A stretch of 64,000 nucleotides of DNA from Bugula neritina (lineage: Eukaryota > Bryozoa > Gymnolaemata > Cheilostomatida > Bugulidae). The stretch lies in the NCBI GenBank assembly GCA_964035545.1, contig OZ037767.1:23603128-23667127 (forward strand). Direction: 5' to 3'. Position 1 is the stretch's first letter; each line of letters starts with the position of its first letter. The position numbers and the translations under genes are program-made. The notes under the pieces are model-generated. The model ran no database searches. It worked only from the letters and a program-made list of their open reading frames with translations, and was not told the origin of the DNA. Shown here piece after piece: positions 15,178-33,041 of this stretch.

Positions 15178-18100
15178 ACGTACAGTGAGGGTGATAGAAA
15201 CCTGATAGCCAAGAAGTTACCATGATGCTGCCCTCTCTGCTGCTATGGTTCACATCTGGTGTGATATTATCTACCATTTCTGCCAGGTGGGTCATTGGAA
15301 AATGTATATATAGTAAGATCAATGATTGCTTATCACATCACAAGTTTATGAATTGTTTTTATTGTAATCGTAGGGAGATAACTCTTTTGTTCTTTTGGGT
15401 GTCACTTACATACAATACTGGGTAATACTAAATATCTGCTCTTTGGTGAATATCAATTACTACAAGATGACTCATAATGAGTAGTATGTTAGCTTTGACT
15501 TTGAATTGATGAGTCATAAGGAGTAATAGATTGACTTTGGGCCTGGTTCACACTTGTTTATCACCTTCAAGAGCTGGCACAGAGTTTAGGAAGTGACTAG
15601 ACAACTTAGAATTAGCAGAAAACAGACCTAACTCATGAGTCTTATAGCTGAGTTGATTTGATTGGCTTTATCAGATACTGCATTAACGATAAAAGTTTTA
15701 AAATATTGTTATTTAAACATAGGAAAAGTTGAAGAAAGTTTTTATTTGGTGCGTGATGTCGAATTTAGGCGCTAGTTCCACAGCATGAATAAGGTCCTCC
15801 TTTCTTGTGATTGATTTATTTCTTTCAATAATTAGTAATATATATGAACTGGTGCCTCCCTGATGAATTAGATTCTGTAATTAGGGCAAAGAGCAAAATA
15901 TATAAAGACATGCTGTATGCTTTTTTGATTCTATTGAAACATTTTTTAAACTTTTTAATTACTTTATTTATGCTAAAACATATCGTAAAAAACTAGCTTA
16001 ACTACAGCTCCAGTGACATGAATATATGTCTTTTTGTACTTATATAAACTTTCTTGACTATGTATTTACACTTTATTGTGCTATGCTTTGACCATGTGAT
16101 TGATCATACAATGCTGCAAGGTTAGCTTTACTCATTTATTTGTAGTCAAAATGATTCTGATTCACTAAAGACTCATGGTTTTGGGGACTCAAGTATTTCA
16201 ACAACTATAAAACCTAAAGAAGAGCTTACGGCAACTAGCAAGCCAAACTCTAATGTCCTATGTCCACATTGCTCTCTCCAACTATCGGTTGATAGCTTGG
16301 AAAAAGTCGAATACAACCTTAGTATGTTATACAGGTCAATCAACCTAATGGTTGAAGATGAATACAACGATGGGGAGTTTTATTTTGCTTCTGGAAATCA
16401 TCTCTTGAAGTACATTCAGGAAGAGCCGGTCCAGCATGTGCTTGGACCTAGCTTCGATACCGATTTTCGTCAATTTTTTTTGTCTTTGGACTTTGATGCT
16501 AGTTTTATTCCAATACCTGGAGTAGTTCAACTAACTGAGACCACATTTTTGATCAGTGACTACCGAGGCACTTGCATTTATCATTACGATGTGGTCAGAC
16601 CCTTTATAACTGATTTCATTGGAAATTGTAGTATATATAGGTCAACTACAGGACTACAACCTGGTGAAGAACTACCCGCGAATATTACCTTCTTCTATAA
16701 TCCCTTAAAAATTGTGATGATCAAATCGAAGAATTACTTAATAGTGGTTGATCAAGGGCATCACCCACTATATCGCTATAACTTTGAAAATAAGACTGTT
16801 CGCCTCCTAGGAGACGATTTTTATCGTTCACTACCTAATTGCAAAGACGTATTACCTACAAGAAATGAAAGTGCCATTTATGTTGCACACAGCTACGGTT
16901 TGTCACGGGTTGACTTGAGCACTCTTGAAGTAACATTAATAACTGGAGAGGTTTCTAGTAGTGCTAATAATGTAGATAATATTGCCTTTTCACCTGGCTC
17001 TTTTGATACTGCGGTGATTGGATACATTGAGACAATTCACTGGTTGGTACCAGATCGTTTGATGGTTACCATTGGCACTAGCAAAAATGAAGAGTTGATA
17101 TTCATTGATTTGGACGAGAAAGAAATCTATGCAACATGCATTGGTAAATTCGTTTTATTTTATTTTCGATTTCCTATTCCATTTTTATTTTTAATATGGA
17201 CAAATATTTTGTTTAGTATTAGAAGAAGCTGGAAATTAATAGCCTAAAGCAAGAGATATACGGCTGAACAGCTCTATGATATACAAGTTTAGACTGACAT
17301 TCAGTGCAAAAGCTTGCTTCAGCATGCTTACATTTTACACACATTTTAAAACAGATTATTAGTGTTTTGATTTTTGTTTTTTGACACAACAACTTTGTTC
17401 AGGTTCTGAAGCGAGAAACCAGACGGTAACTGGACCTCCTGGAGAGTGTGAGTTGAATGCTCCAACCTCTCTAATGGTGACTAGAGACAGAGAGATATAT
17501 GTTGCAGGGTTGACTAACATGAACTACATGGACTACAAATCCAATACTTCAGTCTCAATTTTTCATATGAAAACTTATGGTAATTAGATATTTTTATAAA
17601 AAAAATGAATTATAGATATTTTCACTTTGAGAATAACCATTTTTTGTGGCACAATTTATTTTTTAATGTTTTAATTATCTCTTTTAGTTATGTATTGTAT
17701 TAATTTGCTTCTTAATGCTACCTGATGATTGTTTTAAATTTTAGTGAGCCAGTGTGAATTCAAAGCTCCAACAGGATTTGAAATGATCAACAAACCATAT
17801 ATGCATTACTATCAGTTTGACATTATAGTCCTAAGCTGTCCTACAGGAATGGCCTTGAACTCAAGTACAGACACTCTGCAATGCTTAGAAAACTCAACGT
17901 GGAGCCAATCTTCACCACATTGTGTTAACGTCAGCAACAGCTTTTTTGTCATCAAATTATAAATACTTTCTAAAATTTTCTATTTCCACTATTCTGTTAT
18001 TAGCAACAACCACTGTTAAACTTTTTATACAAAAGTTTCATATTCATTAATTTGCATCAGGTGACATCTCAGTCGGGCATCCACAACTTGTCCCCTACAT

Positions 18101-19878
18101 TTGGCCAGCTATCTGGAGGAACTCTGGTTACTGCTGTTGGTCTTATACCAAATACTGGTGTAGAAGTGTATGTGAACAGTTCAGATGGAGTTATCTCCCC
18201 TGTAGAATACAGTATAAAGTATGTTTTGGGAGACTGATTTTTTTATTTAGTAAGATTTTTTATATAAAAATTACTCAGTATATGGATGCTGAAATGACAC
18301 ACTATATGGATTGATATCAACTTATTACATTTAGCATAATGTTATGTTGAAAGTGCTAGAACATGAAATGTGTACAAATGATTTGATTCTTGTATATTTA
18401 CAGACCACAGAAACTGTTCTTTAAGATGCCAAATCAAACTAAAGAAGGCAAAGTTCAGTTAATAATAAAACTATCAGAAAATGTCACAGCAAAGTACGAC
18501 TTTGTATATAGAAAGGATCCTATTTTGAACCATCCTGTTCAGCCTGCCACCATTGCTGGGTAGGTAAACAAACATTTATTTACATAATGATGACTTAAGC
18601 CAGGGCCACATAGACCGACATTTCTTGTACAAAACCCTATGATGTAAAACCCCAGTGCAAGAGATTCTTGTCATTCACAATATGTTTCTATTAATAGGAT
18701 CAAAACTCAAGTAGACAAATGTATTATTCAATGGTTTTAATGCTTTTTATTAGGAAATTGCACGTACTTCTCTCAGTAATGTGCAGCTGCTTGACTTTTC
18801 TATAGACTAGTTTGCTTCAACATATCAACGATAAAATATTCTGCTCATGGGTTAGTTCACTCATTACCAGTTATTTTAAAGCATACTGTGAACATGAAGC
18901 AGTTTGAGTCTTTAAAGCTTGTTGGAGTATACGCCCCCCCCCCCGCGCTTGTCATAACTCATTTGTTACTCTTTCAGTGGAAGAATAGACGCTGAGTTTG
19001 ACATTCTGAATGTTGAGTCATCAAATAAATATACTCTGTTTACTCCAACACTTGGAGAGACCTTTGTGAGTTAGAGGATTAATATTTACCATGTAGAAGT
19101 AACCATAAAAAACTGTTTAACCTCTTATACTGGTATACCTTAGTTATCATGTATAATATGACTTTTCCTTGTTAGGAATTCATCAGATATAAATTATAGC
19201 TTATAAACAATTTCAAATTTCAACATATTCTTATATGTAATTATTACAATAATGTAATATAAGTATTTGCCACTAAACTACAGTAGAGGGTATAGAAATG
19301 GTATTGTTTATCTGACAGGCATGTTCCCATGATGGTAGGACATTGAGGTGTGCTATAACCCAAATTATAACAGGTATCACAGCATGTTTTACTTGTTAGA
19401 CTTTTTCATAACATTTATATAACTATGACTCTGCTAGCAGGACACTAAGTTAATTATATAGGGTCTGTCCAATTTCACAACTGGTATTTATACCTCTTAG
19501 AAAAACACTTACCCGGGTTAATAGTTCTATTGTTTGGTGATGTACTACAATTCAAACCCCTTTATGATAATTGCAACCATGCAAAGCTCTCCAAAATTTA
19601 ATTTTAGCACCATACATGTTCATTTTGCTTTTTGATACGTGCATTAAGGTTTTTCAATAAAGGTTCCATTGGTATGAAACCAATATATGCTTGATTCAAG
19701 GTTCACCGAATTACTTGTTTAAATGAGTTTTCATTAATATTATGCTTATGATGTTTTAGCAAAACAAGAGAATTTAACAAACCCGTGGTATCTACCTGTT
19801 CAGCTGTTAAGTGATGGAATTCCTGTGAAAAACTCTGAGAATTTGAACCTGACCATCTACAGTGATCCAGTGATAGAA
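15178..19878 (+). CDS. Gene B: ectodomain protein with one propeller, sushi and IPT domains
   Basis: Nine exons stay in frame across GT/AG borders: 15178-15286 (ATG at 15222), 16146-17143, 17403-17579, 17745-17929, 18061-18218, 18404-18559, 18978-19065, 19319-19373 and 19760-19878, for 667 codons. The order is a signal peptide (MMLPSLLLWFTSGVILSTISA), one propeller module with a CPHC motif (exons 2-3), a CCP/sushi domain with four cysteines (exon 4), an IPT/TIG-like domain (exon 5) and four short extracellular exons. It is extracellular by signal peptide and N-glycosylation sites. Most exon lengths equal those of gene C (177, 185, 158, 156, 88, 119). After exon 9 the frame runs on past a GTAAGC donor for about 38 codons to a stop, so either a spliced tail I could not find or a short secreted end is possible. 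The Met-like kinase elsewhere in the cluster suggests the family once formed receptor kinases. Confidence 0.75.
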
Positions 19879-20423
19879 GTAAGCACGAGTAGGGCTGGCA
19901 ATGTACCCCACCCTAAATTAGTAAATATGGGTGTGGAACAGTACACTGACTATAGCTCTACAGTTTATCATAACAACAATATAATGAAATATTAGCTTCA
20001 TTGTTTGCTATATACTAATGAGATGTCCGTCATGATACGGAATATATAAATACATAAAGAAACCAAACATTCTGAATATGAAGTTTACAATCCATCAGAA
20101 GTAGTTTTTTATCATGTAGTGACTAGACAATCAAAATATGCTCTAGATATTACTAAATTTAAAACTGCTCTCAAAGATAATAATTGCTGATTATGTAACA
20201 AGGTGCTAGTTAATATAGCAAAGTTAGTGTTGCTGATAATTAAAATCTACACTAAGTAGCAAACTGTTAATTGGGGAGATATTGACTTTATTTCGAAACA
20301 TTTTTCAAATTGTTTATTATATTTGCACCTATATCAATTAAGAAAGGAATCAAAGCTAAAATTTTGTCTAAAATCTTCTGTTTATGGGGGAGTTCTTTGT
20401 TATAAATATTTTGTCATCAATTA

Positions 20424-20970
20424 AATAGCAAATAGGAAAGTTTTTTTTATAATAAGCAATTAAGTCCGGCCATTGACTAAGTTATTAAAAGCAGGATTCA
20501 TTTGTGTAGATTCTAAAAACATTTTTCTTCTGTTGCACTGCATTAACTGGGTTATATATTATTAATGTCATATTTTAATTAGTGAGAATTTATTTGTGAT
20601 TGCATTTTAGTAAAAAACTTCTCTCATTATTCATTTTCTTTACTTTTAGGCTAAACCCACAAATCACAGGCTGCTGACAGTATCTGAGCCATAAAAGTAT
20701 TTGGCTGCTATTCACAACTTAGTTGTATAGCTTACTATGACTATTTACTGTCTGTTCTGAGTAAACAAGTGTTTCTCCATGTTGATATACAATCTGATAA
20801 CCTACCATTTATTTCACTGTGTATGTTCATTTGTTTGTAAGAGAGTTGTCCACTTTTTCATCTTTTTTTATGTAAAATTATGGTACTCATGATGCATTTC
20901 TTAATGTCCTTTCTATGTCATTTTTTAAATATATGCATTTTACAGTAAATATTTCTAATAAAGCTTCATC
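20424..20970 (+). repeat. Copy 2 (direct, partial) of the ~1 kb repeated segment
   Basis: It runs collinear with 12673-13240, diverged by substitutions and small gaps, and ends in a CA-rich microsatellite as copy 1 does. Confidence 0.7.
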
Positions 20971-21070
20971 ACACACACACACGCACACACACACACACAC
21001 CGTACAGACACCGTACACACACCGTGCACACATTGTACACACACCTTACACACACCTTACACCCACCATA
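20970..21070. repeat. CA microsatellite and short ACCGTACACAC minisatellite
   Basis: A (CA)n run passes into about six imperfect 10-11 base units of the type CACCGTACACA and CACCTTACACA. Confidence 0.85.
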
Positions 21071-21189
21071 CATACAGTGAAGTTAAACATTACATAATGC
21101 AAGTTTTGTTTGCTATGACTAAATAAAGGTGCCTTTATTTTGACTGCATATGTCAAAATGATTATAACTTAAATGAATGCTTTGTTTTA

Positions 21190-21553
21190 ATTAAAATAAA
21201 TACCAAACAAATATTGAGGTCAGATATTGCAATTCTTTAAAACTTTGAAGAAATGTTATTAACACATACAAGAGTAACTATGAAAACGAAAATATCATTA
21301 GACTAACGGTTATTAGAATTAGCTTCTGTATAAGTACTGATAGTATGAAGATAATTAATTAAAGAAGAAGGATAGTGTCACGAAAAACCAAAACTCATCA
21401 AATTTTTAAAAGGTGAAAGTTCAAGTTCTAAATTGCTCCTCTAAACATTAGTAATCAGTGACATAACAGGGGAGGGGGAGGGGGAGGGGGAGGGGGAGGG
21501 GGAGGGGGAGGGGGAGGGGGAGGGGGAGGGGGAGGGGGAGGGGGAGGGGGAGG

Positions 21554-21648
<95 letters not shown>

Positions 21649-22060
21649 TGAGTTTTGCGTATAGACATGCTGTGTGTGTGAGTGCGAGTGTGCGTGTGCG
21701 TGGTTTTATTGCAAAATATGTTTAGTGTGAAATACGTATATTTTAATTAGTATTGAAGCATTTAAAAGATGACAGGAAAACACATTAATAATGCATAATG
21801 AGTACAATAAGTCTACATAAAAGATGAAAAAAGTGAACAACTCTCTTACAAACAAATGAACATGCACAGTAAAATAAATGGTCAGTTATCAGCTTGTATA
21901 TTAACATGGAGAAACACCTGTTTACTAAGAACAGACAGCAAATAGTCATAGTAAGCTATACAACTGAGTTATGAATAGCAGCCAAATACTGTTATGGCTC
22001 AGATACTGTCGACAGCGTGTTATTTGTGAGTCCAGCCTAAAAGTAAAGAAAATGAACAAT
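21190..22060 (-). repeat. Copy 3 (inverted) of the ~1 kb repeated segment
   Basis: The reverse complement of copy 1: the order of blocks is reversed and marker sequences such as AAACACCTGTTTACTAAGAA appear on the opposite strand. Its internal microsatellite is different (AGGGGG and GA repeats). Confidence 0.7.
21470..21645. repeat. (AGGGGG)n hexamer array followed by (GA)n
   Basis: About 14-15 copies of a GGGGGA hexamer are followed by about 85 bases of GA with one phase break. The plus strand has many closely spaced five-G runs. The serine/proline open frame on the minus strand is an artefact of the repeat. Confidence 0.95.
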
Positions 22061-24909
22061 GAGTTGGTAAAACGTTTTTCCAAAATGTTGTATGAGGCAA
22101 AAAAGGCACTAAAATCTAAACATTTAAATAATGTTGGATCGCATCCTTTCACTAACGTTGTAAAACATTTGTAAATGCAAATACAACGGGCCGTATTTTG
22201 CATTTTTTGCTCTCATTCGTCTGTTTTTCAAGTTACTAATTCAATAATCTCTAGTGTTAATGCTGCATCTGCTGTCTATTACAGGTACCAGTTTGTTGTT
22301 TCTATCTCTCTCACAACTTTCAGAATAATAAAATTTTCATGACGAAAAAATTGGCCCATTGTGCCCCGGTACCGGGGTACAATGGGCCACTGGGTGGGAC
22401 ACAACAAATAAATTGAAATTTTGTGTATTTTGTTACATCTGATCTTTATTTATTTAATATTACAAATAAATAAAAATACTCTTTCAGATCTACAGCAAAA
22501 TTCATGTTTTAGCTCTACAGTTTGTGCCACTACCGATAGCAGAGGAAGGCAAAATCAAACGCACGTCACTCGGTTTTGCAGTGCCATTATTGTTACTGTG
22601 TATAACTAAAAATATTGTGTTATTTTCACCTCAGAGAAACGTTTATCAAAAAAAAATTTTGTAACATGTACTACAAAATTTCGAGTGAACTTTTTTCTAT
22701 GAACTACAGCTAAGGTGCATGGCTAAGGTTTGTGACTGGAGTACGGAAGGGAGAGGGGGAGCAAATGAGCAAATCACAATCTATTTTAGTCAAATGCATG
22801 TATATTCCCTCAATGGTGTAATATGTAATGATTATTATGACTATCTACTAGTAGCAAGTAGCAACAGCAGAGTGTTTTGTATTATGTATAAAATAGCAAA
22901 GCTCTAACCTCACCAGATGTATATATTAGGGGAGCTTCTACTTGTAGTTTTGTAGTCTTACCATGATGTCTTTGATATTTTACAAAAAGGTCAGAAATGG
23001 CTATATCTATATATTTTAGTAACATTTCAACCAAATTTTTGGACAAACAAACTAATAACAGTGATCAGGGTGCAATAATCAGGTGGCCCATTGTGCCCCG
23101 GTCAGCGTGGCCCATTGTGCCCCGTGTGGCCAAATTGAAAATAAATGTGTCTCAAGGAAATATTATTTCAGAGTTTGCTGTTATACTAGTTAGGCAATGT
23201 AGAGGCAAGCAATGGCAACAATATTAGTCAAATATAGGCTTCTTGCCTTTGAGTGTAAAAATTTATAAAGCTTTAACGACATCCTAAAAAATTTACAAAA
23301 AGTAGGTAAAAACAGTTTTTTACTCGCCTTTTCAACCCGTATGTTCCGCAAGTGTTGAAACTACAAAGGTTGAATAATTATGTCAATATCTTTTTATGAA
23401 AAAAATTCACAACTCTAAGTCAATAAGTTCTCTCACAATTTGGCCAGCTTTTTGTACCCCTATGACCGTTGTGCCCCCCCCCCCGTTACCCCTACTGTTG
23501 GCAATAGACAAAAAGTAGAGTTGTGGCCTGTTTCTGTGTCCTCCATCCATTCACCTTTCATTAAATGAATAAATGAATCACAATACATAGGCATCTGTGC
23601 CAAACAGCACTCTGCTGCCACACTGTGTTTTTATATAATAAGAAAGTGGTTAAACTTAATGAACCAGTACATGTTTAATCCTACAAATTATTACAACTGA
23701 GGATTACACAGACAAGTCACAGCAAACCAAGCTATTAGAATGGCGATACCTACTAAATTCCACAAATCAGAAATATCTCTGTAAATAAAAATCCTGCAGT
23801 ATAGCAGTAAAAATATCTTTAAAAAGCTGTTAAAAAGCAATTGTTTTTAATAACTGAACTATAACTGCAACACTTGGTCATTCCAAAAAGCTCTTTTGTT
23901 TTTATTTAATTTCAATCTTTAAGCCCCTTATTATAAACTGTTATATTATAATGACTTTAATTTTACTTGGTAATTAGTTGATGCAAGAATATGTAAAATA
24001 AACATTTTCTTTCATAAAAGCAGATTCTGGACATACATGGTTGCCTGTTTGATTCATTAGGTAATTAGGTCTGGCATTTTGTTTAAAGTAGGTGCAATAA
24101 TATAAAAATTGCAATATGTTACAAGTAAAGGCGACGTACCTTTAACCAATTTATTAAGCTGGGTTTATACCTTCATGATTTTCAGTTAAAAATTTAATTT
24201 GGTCAAGTTGAAATTTCACTTTGCAGTGCAATGTAAAAGCCACAAGCTGAAATTTTTAAACTGTAATAATTTAATCAGCCGAGCTCAGAATAATAATCAA
24301 AAAGGAGTGGTAACTCTATATAAATATTGGTATTAAATTATTACTTTTGTGACTAAACGAAGTCTTTATATATGTTTATAATTACATCGGCTACGCTTTC
24401 TCAATTATCAATTTCATGCTGTCAACATTATTAATTTACGATGGACATCAAATGGTGATTAGCCGAATCCTATCTCACGACTAAGTAAGCTTCTGCATCA
24501 ATATGAGTTTACCAGCTTTAGTAAGACTATAAAGGAGTACTCAAACAAGTGTTAATAACTTTTTAAGCAAAGATATAAGCACAACTGTACCTGGTGCAGA
24601 GTTTCATTATCAACCTCCATTAACTTTTCTAATTAGTTAACACCTTGCTACATAATCGGCACTTACTATCTATAGGAGCATGTTTCAATCTAGCAAAATT
24701 TAGAGCCATTAAACAGTTGTCTGGTCATCTACTCACTCTGTGATATATTATGTTATAGTTCTGTTCAAAATGTATGTTTTCAATATTAATTTATGTTTTG
24801 TATATAAGACGGACAACCTGTTATCATAATATAGGTATAGCCAATGTACTGTTCCACTCTCATGTCTATCAATAGGGTGGGGTACATTGCCACCCCTACT
24901 CATACTTAC
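22061..24909. other. Centre of the B/C inverted duplication
   Basis: No exon recognised. Contains a 36-base palindrome at 22353-22388 and two direct copies of half of it at 23085-23100 and 23109-23124. B and C keep some similarity beyond exon 9, for example GATTATGTAACAAGGTG near 20.19 kb and its inverted partner near 24.65 kb, but no open exon is shared. Confidence 0.5.
22353..22388. repeat. 36-base palindrome GGCCCATTGTGCCCCGGTACC...
   Basis: The sequence reads almost the same on both strands; only one G/T pair breaks symmetry. The half-motif GGCCCATTGTGCCCCG recurs twice, 24 bases apart, at 23085 and 23109, and a weaker form is near 23.46 kb. Confidence 0.9.
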
Positions 24910-29754
<4,845 letters not shown>

Positions 29755-30457
29755 GATAGACAATTAGTGTTTATGTTTCTTTACAATACAATCTATAAGA
29801 GTTTAAACATCCAGTGTAGTCAGAATGCATAATAATATGTATTCCGCTGCTTTCTATGCTGCAAGACTTACGCAGAACTGTGCATTTAATAGCTCACAAA
29901 CACACAAGCGCCCACACATTCAGACATTCTGCTAGATCTAGACAACATGTTAAAAGTCCTTTTTAAAAGTTCAGAAAATAAAAAAATAGACACCTCTCCA
30001 AAATAGCAATCACTAAATATTATATTATCAATTATGTCTGCTTCTTTATGTCTAGGCTAACTTGGTACTCAAAACAAATAAACTTTGGCATGGTTGCATG
30101 AAAATGCTATAAAATTAAGAATACCAAACAATTAACATTACCTAAAAGTATATATGAAGGCTAAAAAACCGTTTTTGTAGGTACACAAGCAGTAAAACAC
30201 TGTGTCCATGTGTGTTAACCAATGCCTGCACAACCTTGTTGCTAGCCTTATATAGCTGAGGTACCAACATGCAAATGTGGGCGGGTTGAATATCTTAATG
30301 CACCTTTGTTGTTAAAAGTCATCATATCAAAGTTATACTCTGCTGAACTCCAATAGGCAATTAGGATTTGGCACCTGAAGAACTTTTGCTTAAAATGAGT
30401 GAATTTGCAGTGGAATAACAGCTTTCAATAGCACATCATGAACTTTTAAGTTTTTAA

Positions 30458-30730
30458 TTATATTAGAATGCATTTGATTTTTAACACATGATAATCATCA
30501 TCTGTTTCACTACCACCATCACCTCCAACAATATCTATATGATGAATACCATCACTTAGATCTTCATCCGAGTCACCATAACAGCCTCTTCCATCTTCTG
30601 AGTACCTGCATCTATCTCGGTTGTTGTCAACTTTTGCACCATAGAAAGAAGGAGTTTTAGCTTTTGTAGTCTCGTTATCATGTGGCTTGGCTTTTGCTTT
30701 ACTTGGAAGTGGCCACAGTGATTTTGAAAA
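30458..30730 (-). CDS. Possible terminal exon of an unrecognised protein with acidic tail
   Basis: An open frame without an internal Met runs on the minus strand to a TAA stop at 30458. It reads FSKSLWPLPSKAKAKPHDNE, then RCRYSEDGRGCYGDSDEDLS, then an acidic glycine-rich tail (VGGDGGSETDDDYH). Composition and base use look coding compared with the flanks. A candidate acceptor (CACTTCCAAG) lies inside the open frame. It lies about 700 bases upstream of the gene C start on the same strand, so it would be the last exon of another gene. Family unknown. Confidence 0.35.
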   Translation of the reverse strand, partial: FSKSLWPLPSKAKAKPHDNETTKAKTPSFYGAKVDNNRDRCRYSEDGRGCYGDSDEDLSDGIHHIDIVGGDGGSETDDDYHVLKIKCILI

Positions 30731-31779
30731 TTAGACTTGCTGCTCTTAAGTAGAGGTGATGTAGCACTGTTATATATATGACTATTGTTTCACAAAGCAC
30801 AGTAGATATATGAGCAATGTCAAGAATCTGCAGTAATACTAATATCAGTAATTGGTGCGAAATCTTCATTAGAACTTAAGAGTATAGTTAGCAGTTGATT
30901 TGTATGTCATATTAACAAAAATAGAGTGTTGAATATTTCTCTGGGATCATGTAATTTAGATGATGTAATGTTATGCAATCAGAATAAGATCGTTTATGAG
31001 TTACAGAAATATGTTTTATTCTAACAGGAAGAACAGGAACGAAGCGAATAATAAATGTATAATTAATGTAATGTAGTAAAATAAGCTGTGTTACAAGTAA
31101 AGACAACTATAGATTGTTTGATGAATGATTGTCTTCTAATAAGTTTATTGCAGATTGTTAATCAACAGTATAACCAATTTTATTATAGATCAGTCAGCTT
31201 TGATTCGTCCTTTTTACATCTCATGGGCTAAATACAAACACAGCACTAATTTAGAACATCCGGTCTCAAAACATAATATAACATTTGGGATCACTGTGGT
31301 CCATTACAGTTATAGCCTGGCACTCAGTTGTAGATGGTATATGTAAAAGTATAGTTTTTTTGGATTCAATCAATAACTGTGCAATATAAACTTGTATGAA
31401 AAAAAGGGTGGGGTAAGGCAGATACCCTGTGTGACTAATTAGCAAGTTTGAATCCAAAACTTATAAAAATGCATCTAATGACAGCCATGTAAGAAATATC
31501 AGGCATCTTATGGGAGGAACATTAACAAAATTTGAGAAGCTCATTACAGACAACTAGATATGATTTTATTTCACTTGTGCTAAATTACTATAACTATATT
31601 AATAATGCAGCCTAGGTATTGCAGTTGCAGCTATAATGTTGTCTTTAACTGTCCTGTGCTAGTGATAACTTCTTGTTGTATAATTATCAAATATAAATTA
31701 TATTTTACCTAACACATTAATTGGCAATTTTGAGTTTAAACAAGTTTATTTTTGCATGTAATTACTGCAGAAGCATTAA

Positions 31780-32130
31780 ACATTTTACAGGTTTATTGCT
31801 GAAATGAATCATGGTGTGTAGAAATTTAACCCAGTCTTACATGTTATTTATTGCTAAAAAAATTATAGGGAGTAGAAACAAAACTGGCATTGCATGTTAT
31901 TTACTGCTGGGATAAATTATAGGGTATAAAAGTGATCCTAGTATTACATTCTGCTTGCTGCTAAAGTTAATTATATTGACACAACCTAGTATTAAATGTT
32001 ATTTATTGCTGAAAAAATTAAAGGGCGTAGAAATAAAGTAGGGTGTTAAGCAATGTTATTTAATGTTGAGATAATTTATAGAATGTCAAAATTACCCAGT
32101 ATTACATGTTGCTCACAGCTGCAACAAAGC
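31780..32130. repeat. Degenerate minisatellite, ~50-62 base unit
   Basis: Six or seven imperfect units share TTACATGTTATTTATTGCTG, then AAATTATAGGGTGTAGAAA. Spacing between starts varies from about 47 to 62 bases. Confidence 0.7.
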
Positions 32131-32639
32131 ATTAGGTGTATAAATTAAAAACGATGAAAATGCCACATTATTGTGAGAGTTTCAACAAATGCTGTTAAAT
32201 ACAATGAAGTGTATTTCAAGTTGTTTACAGACGTCTCAACCTTAGTTAACCAATCCTATAAATTTTACATCAAACCAGGAAGCACCATCTTATATGTACT
32301 CAAACCCACCCACCTACAATATTATAAAACTTGCCGAAAAATATAAATAGAAGACTTAGCACACTGTCGTTCAGCGAAGAGGAGTTCAATGCCACTATAC
32401 TACCACACCAAGAAGCACTCCAAGCATCATAATAAAAATAGAAATAGAAACATATTGTAGTATAACCTAGCTTTCTGCTCAACAGTGAAAACTAACATAG
32501 GAAACATATTATTCTCTAAACCTTTGAAAAATGCTTCTTACCTTTAAACCAACTGTGTAAATCAATAGAAAAACTATAAGAATTATAGCTGCTTAGTATG
32601 CTTAATATGAAAAATATCATTGATTGCTAGAACCAACAC

Positions 32640-33041
32640 CAACTGGAAGCTACACATAACTCTACTACCACTACTAAACTTAACGGCACACAATGCAACT
32701 GTCCATTAAATAGCAAATGCCTATATAAAAATGTAATCTACCAACCAACTATGGCAAGATATGATAACATCTCCAGCCATTCTTACATAATACCTTGCTC
32801 AACGACTTTTAAAACTAGATTTAATAACCATAAAACCTCATTCGTGCATTCAAGTAAAAGGAATAATAGTCAACTCAGCGAGCACATATGGAAATCGATA
32901 GAAAATAAAACACATTTCAACATCAAATGGAATAATATAAAAATATGCAAATCATACTCTAATGTAGCCAACAGATACCAACTTATGCAGCTAGGAAAAG
33001 CACGTCATCTTAAAACATCCAGAGCCATCACCCCTAATTAA
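32640..33041 (+). mobile_element. Penelope-like element fragment (GIY-YIG-type C-terminus)
   Basis: An open frame reads CNCPLNSKCLYKNVIYQ upstream of its first Met at 32751, then STTFKTRFNNHKTSF and SEHIWKSIENKTHFNIKW. This cysteine-rich lead and the TFKTR-NNHK-SF and IW-W blocks match what I know of the C-terminal endonuclease end of Penelope-like and related reverse transcriptases. The reverse transcriptase part is absent. The end is degraded: the last cysteine pair expected after the W block is replaced (NRYQLMQLGKARHL). It is a 5'-truncated dead copy. Confidence 0.65.

Noticed and set aside
21441-21668. Ser-Leu/Ser-Pro open frame on the minus strand
   Set aside because: Translation of the GA and AGGGGG repeats.
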